Shown: positions 53,607 to 62,210, counted from the stretch's first letter. The stretch is 64,000 nucleotides of DNA from Segetibacter aerophilus (GCF_007991655.1 NZ_BJYT01000009.1:1-64000); one strand, 5' to 3'. The notes: generated by a model not told the origin, from the letters alone. Translations and numbers: made by a program.

Positions 53607-54788
53607 CTAAAGGATGGTAATGGCAACTTCTGCGCCTTTTCGTTCGGCAGACAAATATCCCGCGTAGATGGTTGCAATTACATCAGACGCCAGGCTGCTA
53701 TCACTTTCTATTAGCTCACCAAAAGCTGCCGATCTATAGAAAGCATCCATTTCATGTTGGTATCCTGCAAACCATCCTTCGTCAGGAGATATCGAAGACC
53801 AACCTTGTTTTGTTTCGGTCTTCTCGACCACGTAAACCTCCTCAAAGTGTTTTTGCGCAGGCGTATAAGCCTGCATAGAAGTATTAGGATTAATGTTGCA
53901 GATAGTTCTGTGATTGGTTGTATTTACTTCGAGCCAGTTATGAACTCCACCAAGAACAAGTTCACTTGCAATTAAATTGGCAATGGTACCATCTTCAAAC
54001 ACTACATGAAGCATTGCAAAATCCTCTGTGTCTTTATAGGTGGTTCTTAAATATCCTTCGTCTTTGAAAGTCGGCATCCGGGTAATGGCGTGCGTGCGCG
54101 CTGATATACTTTTAGGTCTTATTGCCCTTCCATTGCGTGCCCTGCCTTCGGCATGTTTCAGGTAAATAGCAGCAGACAACGGGTGGCAACCCTTTCCTAT
54201 CATCGAACCGCCGCCCGAAAATTTCCATTGTCCGTAAGTAAGGGAATGTGAGCCGGAGTGAGACTCCTCACCATTCATCCAAATAATTTGAGCACCCGTT
54301 TTTTGCAAGAGTTCCCTTTCTTTTTGAATGGCTGGCGCATAGACCCAATTCTCCGCATACATAATCTTGCCTTCACTTGCTTTCTCTGCGTCCAACATTC
54401 TCCTTACACTTTCCATTGCATGATGAAGGCCTTCTTCCTTAGAGAAAGTATCGCCGTTAAAGCTGGTGCTTCCATCTCCAAAATATCCTGTAAATGGTTT
54501 CTCGACTATAACGTGTTTGTTTTGCTGTAAGGCTGCGACAACAATCGGCTCATGCGTAACCGGTGGCGTACATACGTGAACTACGTCAGAATTTTCTATT
54601 AACTGATCGACGTTTTCAAATGCCCGTAGGTTTCTTGGTTCTGTAAATTTTACGAGATTATCTGAAGACGGAGAATATGCCCCGGTGATTTCTACCCTGG
54701 TACTAAAAACCCTTTGTAAAGCTTCAAAGTGAAACTTTGCCGCAAAGCCTGATCCTACTAATCCTGCCCGTAGAACTTTTTTTTCCAT
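53607..54788 (-). CDS. Cytoplasmic Gfo/Idh/MocA family oxidoreductase
   Basis: The 393-residue protein has no signal peptide. The N-terminus is the Rossmann motif RAGLVGSGFAAKFHFEAL, EKPFTGYFGDG includes the family Lys-Pro pair, and a C-terminal domain contains GGSMIGKGCHPLSAAIYLK. It is NAD(P)-dependent by family. It is the only one of the three oxidoreductases of this cluster that should remain in the cytoplasm, where it could reduce or oxidise the imported keto sugar. It lies 86 bp upstream of the MFS gene with no terminator between. Confidence 0.85.
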   Translation of the reverse strand: MEKKVLRAGLVGSGFAAKFHFEALQRVFSTRVEITGAYSPSSDNLVKFTEPRNLRAFENVDQLIENSDVVHVCTPPVTHEPIVVAALQQNKHVIVEKPFTGYFGDGSTSFNGDTFSKEEGLHHAMESVRRMLDAEKASEGKIMYAENWVYAPAIQKERELLQKTGAQIIWMNGEESHSGSHSLTYGQWKFSGGGSMIGKGCHPLSAAIYLKHAEGRARNGRAIRPKSISARTHAITRMPTFKDEGYLRTTYKDTEDFAMLHVVFEDGTIANLIASELVLGGVHNWLEVNTTNHRTICNINPNTSMQAYTPAQKHFEEVYVVEKTETKQGWSSISPDEGWFAGYQHEMDAFYRSAAFGELIESDSSLASDVIATIYAGYLSAERKGAEVAITIL

Positions 54789-54870
54789 ACGTCTTCTTCA
54801 AAAAGTTTCTAAAAGTTCAAACCAATAATTGTTTGATTTTTATTGAGCCAATCTGTGTGCTACTATGTGG

Positions 54871-54912
54871 CATTGTTGCGTCGCACTCTTTTACCTTATT
54901 TCAATATTCAAC
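54871..54912 (+). repeat. Dispersed palindromic repeat, copy I (GCGTCGC type)
   Basis: CATTGTTGCGTCGCAC, then TCTTTTAC and, 11 bp later, ATTCAAC (54906-54912), as in copies B and D. Confidence 0.86.
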
Positions 54913-54923
54913 CAAAAATGCGT

Positions 54924-55775
54924 CTAGCTCATTGTTGACATTACCCCTCTGAAATAACCAATAGACTCAGCCATTCCGGGAAGCGGATCGCTCATATCTT
55001 TTTCGAACTCGATGCTGCACATTCCTTTGTAATTATTCTTTTTCAGCGCTTTTATTACAGCGTTAAAATCAATTACGCCTCTGCCGATTTCAATTGCCTT
55101 ACCTTCTTTCTGAGCAAGTGATACGTCTTTAATATGCAGATCATACAAACGACCTTTAAAATCTTTGATAGCTTTCACCAGGTCCGTTCCTGCCCTTTCA
55201 GCATGACCGATATCTAAACAAAGTCCCATTCTTGAGTCCCTGTCTTTAATGCGATCGTACACCTGTTGAGGACCCGGATACAACGCATCTTCAGGCCCGT
55301 GATTATGGATGGCTATTCTAATGTCAGTTTCTTTTACTTTCTGTTCAGTATAGTCAATCAGGTCATAAGTTGGTACGCCTACAATCAGCTTCACTCCTAC
55401 CTTTTTTGCATAATTAAAAGCCTCGTCCACCGCCTGTTTTGTTCTCATATAGATAACCCCAACGGCGTACACATTAATATTTGCAGCTGCGAACTGAGAC
55501 ATTACAGATTTAATCTTTTCGTCATTACTATTGATAGGCAGATGAAATTCTTTTAAAGAAAGGTTTTGAACGCCTATACGTTTCATCATTGCAATCGACT
55601 TCTCCAAGTCAAACTTATTGAACGTGTAGCCGGCGATACCAACAGGTAATAAATCACCTTGCTTTGCTACAAAATTTTTTGATTGAGTTGCTGCCTGGTT
55701 AATAAAAGGCACGCTGACAGCACCGGCAAAACCGAGTGTTGCCTTCTGAATAAATTTTCTTCTCGACTGTTCCAT
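54924..55775 (-). CDS. Tat-exported sugar-phosphate isomerase/epimerase-like protein
   Basis: A 283-residue precursor with a twin-Arg signal (SRRKFIQKATLGFAGAVSV). The TIM-barrel metal ligands lie in IRIAIHNHGPED (His), MGLCLDIGHAERAG (Asp and His), RLYDLHIKDVS (His) and the final MCSIEFEKD (Glu). It is a paralogue of the protein at 48366. Together with the neighbouring oxidoreductases it should act on a keto sugar in the periplasm; the exact reaction is unknown. Confidence 0.85.
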   Translation of the reverse strand: MEQSRRKFIQKATLGFAGAVSVPFINQAATQSKNFVAKQGDLLPVGIAGYTFNKFDLEKSIAMMKRIGVQNLSLKEFHLPINSNDEKIKSVMSQFAAANINVYAVGVIYMRTKQAVDEAFNYAKKVGVKLIVGVPTYDLIDYTEQKVKETDIRIAIHNHGPEDALYPGPQQVYDRIKDRDSRMGLCLDIGHAERAGTDLVKAIKDFKGRLYDLHIKDVSLAQKEGKAIEIGRGVIDFNAVIKALKKNNYKGMCSIEFEKDMSDPLPGMAESIGYFRGVMSTMS

Positions 55776-55813
55776 ATTAGCAATTATTATTTTAATCGTT
55801 ATTGTTAGAATGT

Positions 55814-57211
55814 TTATTTGGTATTAGTGGTTGCCATTTCCAAACCTTTTGTAGCGGTATAATATTTCGCCAACATATTAGGTACCTCCCACTCGGGCAA
55901 TTTTTTGTCTTTCAAATACTGAAGGTAGCGTGTCATCACTTGTCCAAAATGAGCTTCATGACCGATCTTATAAGATTGAGGAATAACAAGCTTCCACCCG
56001 TTCGCCGTTTTTTCTGTTGTCACACCTGCATAAGAAGCGTTCAGTCTTGTGATCGTATTCTTTAACGTAGACTCAAAACTGTTTTGATTACCAACGGGAA
56101 TAATATATAGTGTTGGCTGGTAACCCTCTTCTTTTCCCTGCTTGATTTCCAGGTTCGACTTTGTTCCTTTCAGGATAGAATAATGGGTATCACCACCACC
56201 GGGAGGAGCTTTATATTCCCAACGTGCTATTGTCTTAACGTGCACGTCTTTCAAGGTGTAGTTAATTTCGCCATTGCCGTGCGTTTGCAAAATGGTATCA
56301 CTCTTTACATATTGCTTTAAGTATTCCGGGAAAGTACTTTGATTTGTGATGAGGCTAAACTGCGAAAGGGTTAAAGGCTCAGGCCATATTCTGGAAGAAT
56401 TAATCTTGATGTCTTTTTTATAATCAATTGTCTGATCGGGAAAACATTCCCATTGTACGAGGTCAATTAAATGCGTTCCTACATCCGCTATGGCGTCGCC
56501 TTGCTGGGTGGGATCGAAGAACCAAGAGGGCCTCGTCAATACTTTGCCTGAAACAAACTTATAGAAAAAGTGTACGCTTTCCAGTATTACCGAAGGGTCG
56601 TTCGAGGTTCCTTTTTTTAACTCGCCAAACAGCTCGGGCGATTGGGCAAGTTCCCTTTGGAGTAGGTTAGTAATTTCGGACCGTTCGGTCATGATATCAT
56701 ACAACAACAATTTCTTCTGAGCCGCTTTTGCAAAAGTGTTCTGCAACAAATTAAAATTTTGAAAGTTGATCGCCATCGGCTTATCACCTAACACATTTAA
56801 ACCTGCATCAATTGCTTTGTTGATGTATTCTGTTTTCTGACGGTTGTTACCTGCCAACACCACCACGTTTCCTTTCTTTTCGCTAAGCATTTTCTCAAGG
56901 TAATCGCTGCCAGTATACACCTTTTCGACCCACTTGGTCGGGTTTTCTTTTCTCTCATTGTATTGCTTAATCAGAGCAAGGTGCGCCTCTAATTCTGCTC
57001 CACCGGGTGCATAAACATTTACCTCCGGATCGATACCGCTATACATTTCTTTTTGCACCAAGGCTGCATGGAAATGACCAGGATCTAACGTAATTATTTT
57101 TACATTTCCATTACCAGCCGAAGTATTCTTCGATGCGCTATTCATTGTATGGCAACTATTAAGAACTGAAACCAATATAATTGCGAAAGTTATTTTAACC
57201 GGGTATCTCAT
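55814..57211 (-). CDS. Lipoprotein of the Gfo/Idh/MocA fold, diverged type
   Basis: A 465-residue protein with a lipoprotein signal (IILVSVLNSC, lipid Cys at about 19). The N-terminal part (VKIITLDPGHFHAALVQKEM, GDKPMAINFQNF) is a diverged Rossmann domain with DKP for EKP, and DVGTHLIDLVQWECFP follows. The C-terminal domain is of the putative-oxidoreductase type found in Bacteroidota lipoproteins. Cofactor binding is uncertain because the glycine-rich loop is not clear. It lies between the isomerase and the Tat-exported oxidoreductase genes. Confidence 0.8.
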   Translation of the reverse strand: MRYPVKITFAIILVSVLNSCHTMNSASKNTSAGNGNVKIITLDPGHFHAALVQKEMYSGIDPEVNVYAPGGAELEAHLALIKQYNERKENPTKWVEKVYTGSDYLEKMLSEKKGNVVVLAGNNRQKTEYINKAIDAGLNVLGDKPMAINFQNFNLLQNTFAKAAQKKLLLYDIMTERSEITNLLQRELAQSPELFGELKKGTSNDPSVILESVHFFYKFVSGKVLTRPSWFFDPTQQGDAIADVGTHLIDLVQWECFPDQTIDYKKDIKINSSRIWPEPLTLSQFSLITNQSTFPEYLKQYVKSDTILQTHGNGEINYTLKDVHVKTIARWEYKAPPGGGDTHYSILKGTKSNLEIKQGKEEGYQPTLYIIPVGNQNSFESTLKNTITRLNASYAGVTTEKTANGWKLVIPQSYKIGHEAHFGQVMTRYLQYLKDKKLPEWEVPNMLAKYYTATKGLEMATTNTK

Positions 57212-57326
57212 TCCTGTTTTTACTGTTGAGCTTGAAAGATAATTAAGTTTTGAATAGGTCTTTTTTTCTTCAGATTTTCAAATTCTTGCGCCTTCTTTAT
57301 GTTCTTGATAATTATTCCATTTTATG

Positions 57327-57358
57327 AAAAATGACATGAAATGTTCGATTCCATGTCA
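57327..57358 (-). terminator. Probable terminator downstream of the Tat-exported oxidoreductase gene
   Basis: ATGACATG (57331-57338) and CATGTCAT (57352-57359) form an 8-bp stem with a 13-nt loop. On the minus strand the stem runs into four to five U residues. Repeat copy J lies between it and the gene. Confidence 0.5.
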
Positions 57359-57409
57359 TCTGTTTTTGTAGATAGAAAACTTTTAAAAGGGCCGCCATAA
57401 AAAGATGAA

Positions 57410-57430
57410 GTACAAGGGAGTGACACAACG
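57410..57430 (-). repeat. Dispersed palindromic repeat, copy J (GTGTCAC type)
   Basis: The minus-strand reading is CGTTGTGTCACTC then CCTTGTAC, one change from copy E. Confidence 0.86.
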
Positions 57431-57468
57431 GTGCTGATTTAAAAATCATAAGCTGGTACTACGATCCA

Positions 57469-58806
57469 TTATACTTTAGGCTCCCAACCTTGTTGATAAG
57501 TACGACCCCAAAGTTCCATTGCTTTTTTATCGCCTACTACGTGCCCGTTTGTTTGATCTACATTTAATGTATGTCCTGTCCGCTGCGCTATATTTCCGAG
57601 CTGCATCCAAAGTGTGCTTTTGAACCCTACTGCTACATCCGCATTCGGAACTTTTGACAGGCGAATACTATCTAAAAAATTAGCAATGTGCACTGCATCC
57701 AAACTTTCACCAGGACTTGATGTATTGCGACCATCTATTACTGCGTTCGATTTGATTTCCTTCAAAACTTTGCCCTTCTCGTCGTAGATAGTATAGCCAT
57801 CATGACCGGTAAGCATTACGCCCTTGTCGCCATAAAACAACACACCGCGGTCGAGACCTTCGGTTTTAAAGTTGTTACAGCTACGCCCCTCCCAAACCAC
57901 AGTGGCTTCGGGACAATCAAAAGTGATTAGTTGTGTGTCGGGAGTCTGCCAATCGTCTTGCGCAAAATATCTACCACCGGTGGAGTTAACGCGCAGCGGG
58001 TAATCAACCCCAAGACCCCAGCGTGCTACGTCAATTTCGTGTGTACCATTGTTAAGCGCTTCACCAGTTCCCCAATGCCAGAACCAATGCCAATTGTAGT
58101 GAATCAGATTATCCTTGTAAGGCATTCTTGGTGCAGGACCCTGCCAAAGTTCATAATCAAGTCCCGGCATTACTGCAGTTTCTTTTCCTAACCCAATAGG
58201 CTTTCGGGCATTGGTATACCAGGTCTTTGCCATGTGAACTTTACCTATGGCGCCACCCTTTAATTCGTTAATGCCTTCTGTAAGTAATTTCCATGATCTG
58301 CGTTGAGTACCCATTTGAACAATCCGGTTATACTTCCTTGCCGCGGCAATAGACATTTCACCTTCACGAGGATTGTGCGCCAAAGGCTTTTCGCAATACA
58401 CATGCTTACCGGCTGCGCAGCCTAAAATAGTCGCAGGAGCATGCCAATGATCGGGCATGGCTATATAAATTGCATCGACATCTTTGTCGAGCAAAGTTTT
58501 ACGAAAATCGTTTTCTCCTTTTGGTGCATCCTTACCTGTTTTCTTCACCGCATCAATTCCCTTTTGTCTTGCCTTTTCTTCTACGTCACAGACATACGTC
58601 ACATCTGTGTTGGCTTGTTTTGCAAAAGTTGCCGCCATGCCTGCCCCACGCCCGTTTGATCCAATCACCGCGACCCTGATCCGATCATTTGCACCTTTAA
58701 TGTTCCGGTAACTTTTAGCAGTAAAGCCTGAAGCCAGCCCTCCGATAGCCACTGCTGCCGAACTGCCTGCAATATTTTTAATAAATCGTCTTCTTGAATT
58801 TTTCAT
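57469..58806 (-). CDS. Tat-exported Gfo/Idh/MocA family oxidoreductase
   Basis: The 445-residue precursor starts at the ATG at 58806; a TTG two codons earlier is less likely. Its twin-Arg signal is NSRRRFIKNIAGSSAAVAIGG. The Rossmann domain (VAVIGSNGRGAGMA), CEKPLAHN, MPDHWHAPATIL and WHWFWHWGTGEALNNGTHEID are typical of the Tat-exported Bacteroidota branch. It is followed (upstream in sequence order) by the DUF1080 gene only 12 bp away, so the two are co-transcribed. In the 3-keto-glycoside route such an enzyme oxidises the C3 hydroxyl of a glycoside; the assignment here is by context. Confidence 0.88.
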   Translation of the reverse strand: MKNSRRRFIKNIAGSSAAVAIGGLASGFTAKSYRNIKGANDRIRVAVIGSNGRGAGMAATFAKQANTDVTYVCDVEEKARQKGIDAVKKTGKDAPKGENDFRKTLLDKDVDAIYIAMPDHWHAPATILGCAAGKHVYCEKPLAHNPREGEMSIAAARKYNRIVQMGTQRRSWKLLTEGINELKGGAIGKVHMAKTWYTNARKPIGLGKETAVMPGLDYELWQGPAPRMPYKDNLIHYNWHWFWHWGTGEALNNGTHEIDVARWGLGVDYPLRVNSTGGRYFAQDDWQTPDTQLITFDCPEATVVWEGRSCNNFKTEGLDRGVLFYGDKGVMLTGHDGYTIYDEKGKVLKEIKSNAVIDGRNTSSPGESLDAVHIANFLDSIRLSKVPNADVAVGFKSTLWMQLGNIAQRTGHTLNVDQTNGHVVGDKKAMELWGRTYQQGWEPKV

Positions 58807-58818
58807 ATGCAATTTTTG

Positions 58819-59502
58819 TTAGAGTTCTTTTATCTTAATATTTCTAAAGGTGATCTTGTCGCCATGTGCCTGCAGCAGGATGGGTGATGAAGCCGCCTCC
58901 GCAAATCCTTTGGTCGATTTAAATTTGCTTTGCGCAATCGCCTGTTTAAACGGTTCACTGCCTCTTGTATACTGCAGCACTTTCACTCCATTTAACCAAT
59001 GCTCCACATTGTCGCCCTTAACAACAATGCGTGCAGTGTTCCACTCGCCAGCAGGCTTATAGGGTTTGTTGGGATCGGGAGGAAAAACATCGTAAAGAGC
59101 GGCGGTCTTACGGTTTCCGTTAATTCCAAGCTTTGCATCAGGATGTTTGCTGTCATCTATCAACTGAAATTCGCAACCGAGAGAAGTGTTGGGAAGCAAT
59201 CGATATTTAATGCCGCTGTTACCAGCTTCGGACACTTTAAAATCAACTGAAAGGTCAAAATTTTTGAAGGTTTTGGTAGTAACAATATCTCCACCATGTC
59301 CTATTGCAGGATCAAAACTAAGTTCTCCATTTTGAACGATCCATGCATGATCTGGGGCGGTATCGCGCTCTGCCTTTCTCCAGCCATTTAATGTCTTTCC
59401 ATCAAACAAAGAGATTGATCCGTCTTTTGATGTAGGTTGAGAATAGGCGAGATCGGCAAAGAGCACTGCAATCAGCAAGAGAAAAAAGGGCAATCGTTTC
59501 AT
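58819..59502 (-). CDS. Exported DUF1080 (3-keto-disaccharide hydrolase) protein
   Basis: A 227-residue protein from the ATG at 59502, where the signal peptide (FFLLLIAVLFADLAYSQ) starts; a longer frame adds an unrelated N-terminus. The DUF1080 signatures are SLFDGKTLNGWR, FKVSEAGNSGIKYRL, GCEFQLIDDSKHPDA and HWLNGVKVLQYTRGSEPF. DUF1080 folds as a concanavalin-like lectin, and members have been shown to cleave 3-keto-glycosides. It directly precedes the Tat-exported oxidoreductase gene in transcription order, which suits an oxidise-then-cleave pair. Confidence 0.88.
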   Translation of the reverse strand: MKRLPFFLLLIAVLFADLAYSQPTSKDGSISLFDGKTLNGWRKAERDTAPDHAWIVQNGELSFDPAIGHGGDIVTTKTFKNFDLSVDFKVSEAGNSGIKYRLLPNTSLGCEFQLIDDSKHPDAKLGINGNRKTAALYDVFPPDPNKPYKPAGEWNTARIVVKGDNVEHWLNGVKVLQYTRGSEPFKQAIAQSKFKSTKGFAEAASSPILLQAHGDKITFRNIKIKEL

Positions 59503-59649
59503 ATGTTTCGGGAGTAATTTATGGATTATGCAGGAATAAAAAGTGTTTAAATCAAGTTTTAAAACTAGTGCATTTTTTAAAACAATAAGTGATCGGGCTT
59601 CCATGTGGACTCCAAAAACCATCTTATTAATTCGGCTGTAATCAGCTTA

Positions 59650-60333
59650 CTAACTTTCTAAAACAACAACGCCTTCATTGCCCGCAACAATAGCTTTGGT
59701 TGCCATGCTATAAAAAAGGGAGGTTTCAACTATTCCGGGCACATTTTTAAAAATTGGGTTAATAGATTGAATTTCCGGCCAACTTTCAAAATAGGCGTCT
59801 ACTAAGTAGTTGCCATTCTCAGTAATTACAGGTCCGTCTTTTTTGTCGTTCATTCGCATCACCATTTTTGCTACTTGAAAAATTTCTTCAATTTTCCTCG
59901 AAACAAAGGCTGCCGATTGAGGAAGTATTTCGAGAACAACAGGATATTTTAAATCAAAGCTTTCAACCAATTTTGTTTCATCGCCAATTAAAACAAATTC
60001 TTTTGCCATCGCAGCCAACAGCTTCTCTTGTGTATGAATACCGCCACCACTTTTTAATGCGTTCAACTGCCGATCCATTTGGTCGCAACCATCAAAGTAA
60101 ATATCAATCTGGCTCAAAAATTCTGTCTGAAGAACGGGCAACTTTTTAGTGTGCAATAATTGAAGCGTTGAAAAAGACGATGTAACAAACTGCAGGTCTA
60201 GTCCCGACTGTAGACTGGCGTTTAAAAAGTCAACAAGATGAGCAATGGTAGATCCTGCGCCAAGTCCTACAACGGTTTTGTCTTTAACTAATGTAGCTGC
60301 CTTTTGCGCCGCAAGCTTTTTTAAATCTGTCAT
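59650..60333 (-). CDS. rpiA: Ribose-5-phosphate isomerase A
   Basis: The 227-residue protein matches RpiA in length and motifs: VGLGAGSTIAHLVDFL (substrate loop), FDGCDQMDRQLNALKSGGGI (usual form DGADExD...KGGGG, so two residues differ) and EKLLAAMAKEFVLIGDE with the catalytic Lys-rich region. It interconverts ribose 5-phosphate and ribulose 5-phosphate in the cytoplasm. It lies 147 bp upstream of the DUF1080 start and may be an independent unit. Confidence 0.9.
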   Translation of the reverse strand: MTDLKKLAAQKAATLVKDKTVVGLGAGSTIAHLVDFLNASLQSGLDLQFVTSSFSTLQLLHTKKLPVLQTEFLSQIDIYFDGCDQMDRQLNALKSGGGIHTQEKLLAAMAKEFVLIGDETKLVESFDLKYPVVLEILPQSAAFVSRKIEEIFQVAKMVMRMNDKKDGPVITENGNYLVDAYFESWPEIQSINPIFKNVPGIVETSLFYSMATKAIVAGNEGVVVLES

Positions 60334-60703
60334 ACCAAATTAATTTTTAAGATCGATTTTTAAAATGAAGCAAAGCAATGATATATTATAAAAGTTTCAG
60401 TGGAAAGAAACTGTGTTTTAAAATATCGAATGAAATGTTTGCTTTAGATGAAAAATTAGGCAATTTTTACTTAGCCATTAGGAAAGAATATGGTGCAGGA
60501 AAAGTAGATAATAGCGCGTAATACTCTTCGATCATCAGCCTGCTTTATACCGGAGTTACAACTGTTTCAATCAAATAAATTTCTTTTATAACTGCTGCAT
60601 TTATGGAAGCTTGATTAGTTTAGCTCACTTGTTCACATTGTATTCTTGAAGTTAGCTTCCGTATAAAAAATGTCTCTATTTCATCCCTGTTAATTATGAA
60701 GCT
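60334..60703. other. Intergenic stretch between divergent rpiA and cysC
   Basis: These 370 bp hold a possible 47-codon frame (60378-60521). I see no repeat, terminator or structured RNA. Promoters for rpiA and cysC should lie here. Confidence 0.4.
60378..60521 (+). CDS. Possible small protein, 47 residues
   Basis: ATG at 60378 to TAA at 60521, with an acidic and basic helical C-terminal half (LDEKLGNFYLAIRKEYGAGK). I do not recognise it. Composition is plausible for a protein, but the gene is unsupported by neighbours; it could be a chance frame or a remnant. Confidence 0.2.
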   Translation: MIYYKSFSGKKLCFKISNEMFALDEKLGNFYLAIRKEYGAGKVDNSA

Positions 60704-61324
60704 ATGACAAAAACTATCTTTCCTTTCGACTCGCAAATCAGCTACGAGCAGCGCAAGGAAGCTATGATGCAGGAACCTCGTCTCATCTGGCTTACGGGAT
60801 TATCCGGATCAGGAAAATCTACATTGGCTCTTCGTCTTGAACACTATTTCTTCTTTAAACATTTTAAAGTCTTTATTCTCGACGGCGATAATATGCGCAG
60901 CGGACTTTGCAGTGATCTTGGTTTTTCTGAAGAAGACCGAAAAGAAAATCTGCGTAGAGTTGGTGAAGTTTCAAAGCTGATGTTAGATGCAGGCCTTACA
61001 GTGATTTGTGCGTTTATATCTCCCTCCGGAGAAGATCGTTCGGCAATTAAAAATATTGTGGGAGAGCAACGGTTTATAGAAGTATACGTGAACTGCACAG
61101 TAGAAGTTTGTGAAGAACGAGACGTCAAAGGCTTGTATGCAAAAGCGAGAAAGGGCCTCATTCCGAATTTTACCGGGGTGAGTGCACCCTATGATCCACC
61201 GGCACTACCCGATGTTGAGGTACATACGGCTGAGGAAACGGTAGAAGAATCGATGTACAAGATTATTAAGCTAGTTGAGCCTGCCATAAGCTTGCAAACA
61301 TTACAGGCCTATTATTGCATTTAA
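60704..61324 (+). CDS. cysC: Adenylylsulfate kinase
   Basis: A 206-residue APS kinase. It has the P-loop GLSGSGKSTLALRLE, LDGDNMRSGL, LGFSEEDRKENLRRVGEV and AFISPSGEDR, and the lid region GLYAKARKGLIPNFTGVSAPYD. It phosphorylates adenylylsulfate to PAPS, the donor for sulfotransferases. It lies 24 bp before cysQ. No sulfate adenylyltransferase (cysD/cysN) is in the window. The presence of a sulfotransferase gene nearby suggests that PAPS is used for sulfation as well as assimilation. Confidence 0.93.
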   Translation: MTKTIFPFDSQISYEQRKEAMMQEPRLIWLTGLSGSGKSTLALRLEHYFFFKHFKVFILDGDNMRSGLCSDLGFSEEDRKENLRRVGEVSKLMLDAGLTVICAFISPSGEDRSAIKNIVGEQRFIEVYVNCTVEVCEERDVKGLYAKARKGLIPNFTGVSAPYDPPALPDVEVHTAEETVEESMYKIIKLVEPAISLQTLQAYYCI

Positions 61325-61348
61325 CCAAATCAATCTTTCTCGCCAAAA

Positions 61349-62128
61349 ATGATCCAAATACAAGGTCTTTTACAACGTGCAAAAGAAGCAGCACTACAGG
61401 CAGGAAAAGTGATTATGGAAGTGTATGCAACAGATGACTTTGGAGTGGATATGAAAAGTGATAACTCTCCCTTGACCCGTGCGGACAAAGCCGCTCATAA
61501 GGTCATCACAGCGGCGCTTGATAAAAGTGGTTTGCCTGTACTATCAGAAGAAGGAAGCAACATACCTTATGAAGTTCGAAAGGATTGGGACTGGTTCTGG
61601 TTGGTAGACCCTTTAGATGGAACGAAAGAATTTATTAAGCGCAATGGAGAGTTTACAGTCAACATTGCTTTAATGCATAACAACGTTCCTGTCGCAGGTG
61701 TTATTTATGCGCCTTGCCTCGACGTTCTTTATGTTGGTTCACAGGGAGCGGGAGCGTATAAAATTGTGGATCAACTCCAGGTACAACTACCCTTTATTGA
61801 AAAAAAAGAAACTTTACACGAACTACAAAAGAAAGAGAAAATAACCATTGTTGCGTCGAAGTCTCATTTGAATGATGAAACAAAAATTTTTATTGAACAA
61901 TTTAAAAGTCCCAACCTTTCTTCGATGGGCAGTTCTTTAAAGCTGATGTTACTGGCAGAAGGTGTTGCCGATATTTATCCCAGAATTGCTCCCACAATGG
62001 AGTGGGACACTGCTGCCGGACATGGCATTCTACGATCTTTAAATAGAAGTATTTATCAAACAGATTTGCAGACAGAACTTTTATACAACAAAGAAGATTT
62101 ACTAAATCCTTCCTTTGTTGCTTTTTAG
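61349..62128 (+). CDS. cysQ: 3'(2'),5'-bisphosphate nucleotidase
   Basis: The 259-residue protein has the inositol-monophosphatase fold: SDNSPLTRADKAAH, LSEEGSNIPYE, DPLDGTKEFIKRNGEFTVNI (the magnesium-site block, all ligands in place) and TMEWDTAAGHGIL. CysQ removes the 3' phosphate from PAP, the by-product of PAPS-dependent transfer, and so relieves sulfotransferase inhibition. It is co-transcribed with cysC. Confidence 0.93.
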   Translation: MIQIQGLLQRAKEAALQAGKVIMEVYATDDFGVDMKSDNSPLTRADKAAHKVITAALDKSGLPVLSEEGSNIPYEVRKDWDWFWLVDPLDGTKEFIKRNGEFTVNIALMHNNVPVAGVIYAPCLDVLYVGSQGAGAYKIVDQLQVQLPFIEKKETLHELQKKEKITIVASKSHLNDETKIFIEQFKSPNLSSMGSSLKLMLLAEGVADIYPRIAPTMEWDTAAGHGILRSLNRSIYQTDLQTELLYNKEDLLNPSFVAF

Positions 62129-62210
62129 AGAAAGATATGGTTGTAGGCTACATATGCAGTTTTCTCTTACTGCCATCTAACCCTTTTAAACTTGCCTCTT
62201 ATAACAGGCT

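Noticed and set aside
61848-61860. CATTGTTGCGTCG, a partial match to the dispersed repeat
   Set aside because: It is inside cysQ and encodes conserved protein sequence (TIVASKSH); the symmetric half is missing, so it is chance.
62127-62167. Loose stem AGAGAAA/TTTCTCT at the cysQ stop
   Set aside because: Its pairing is interrupted and no T-run follows.
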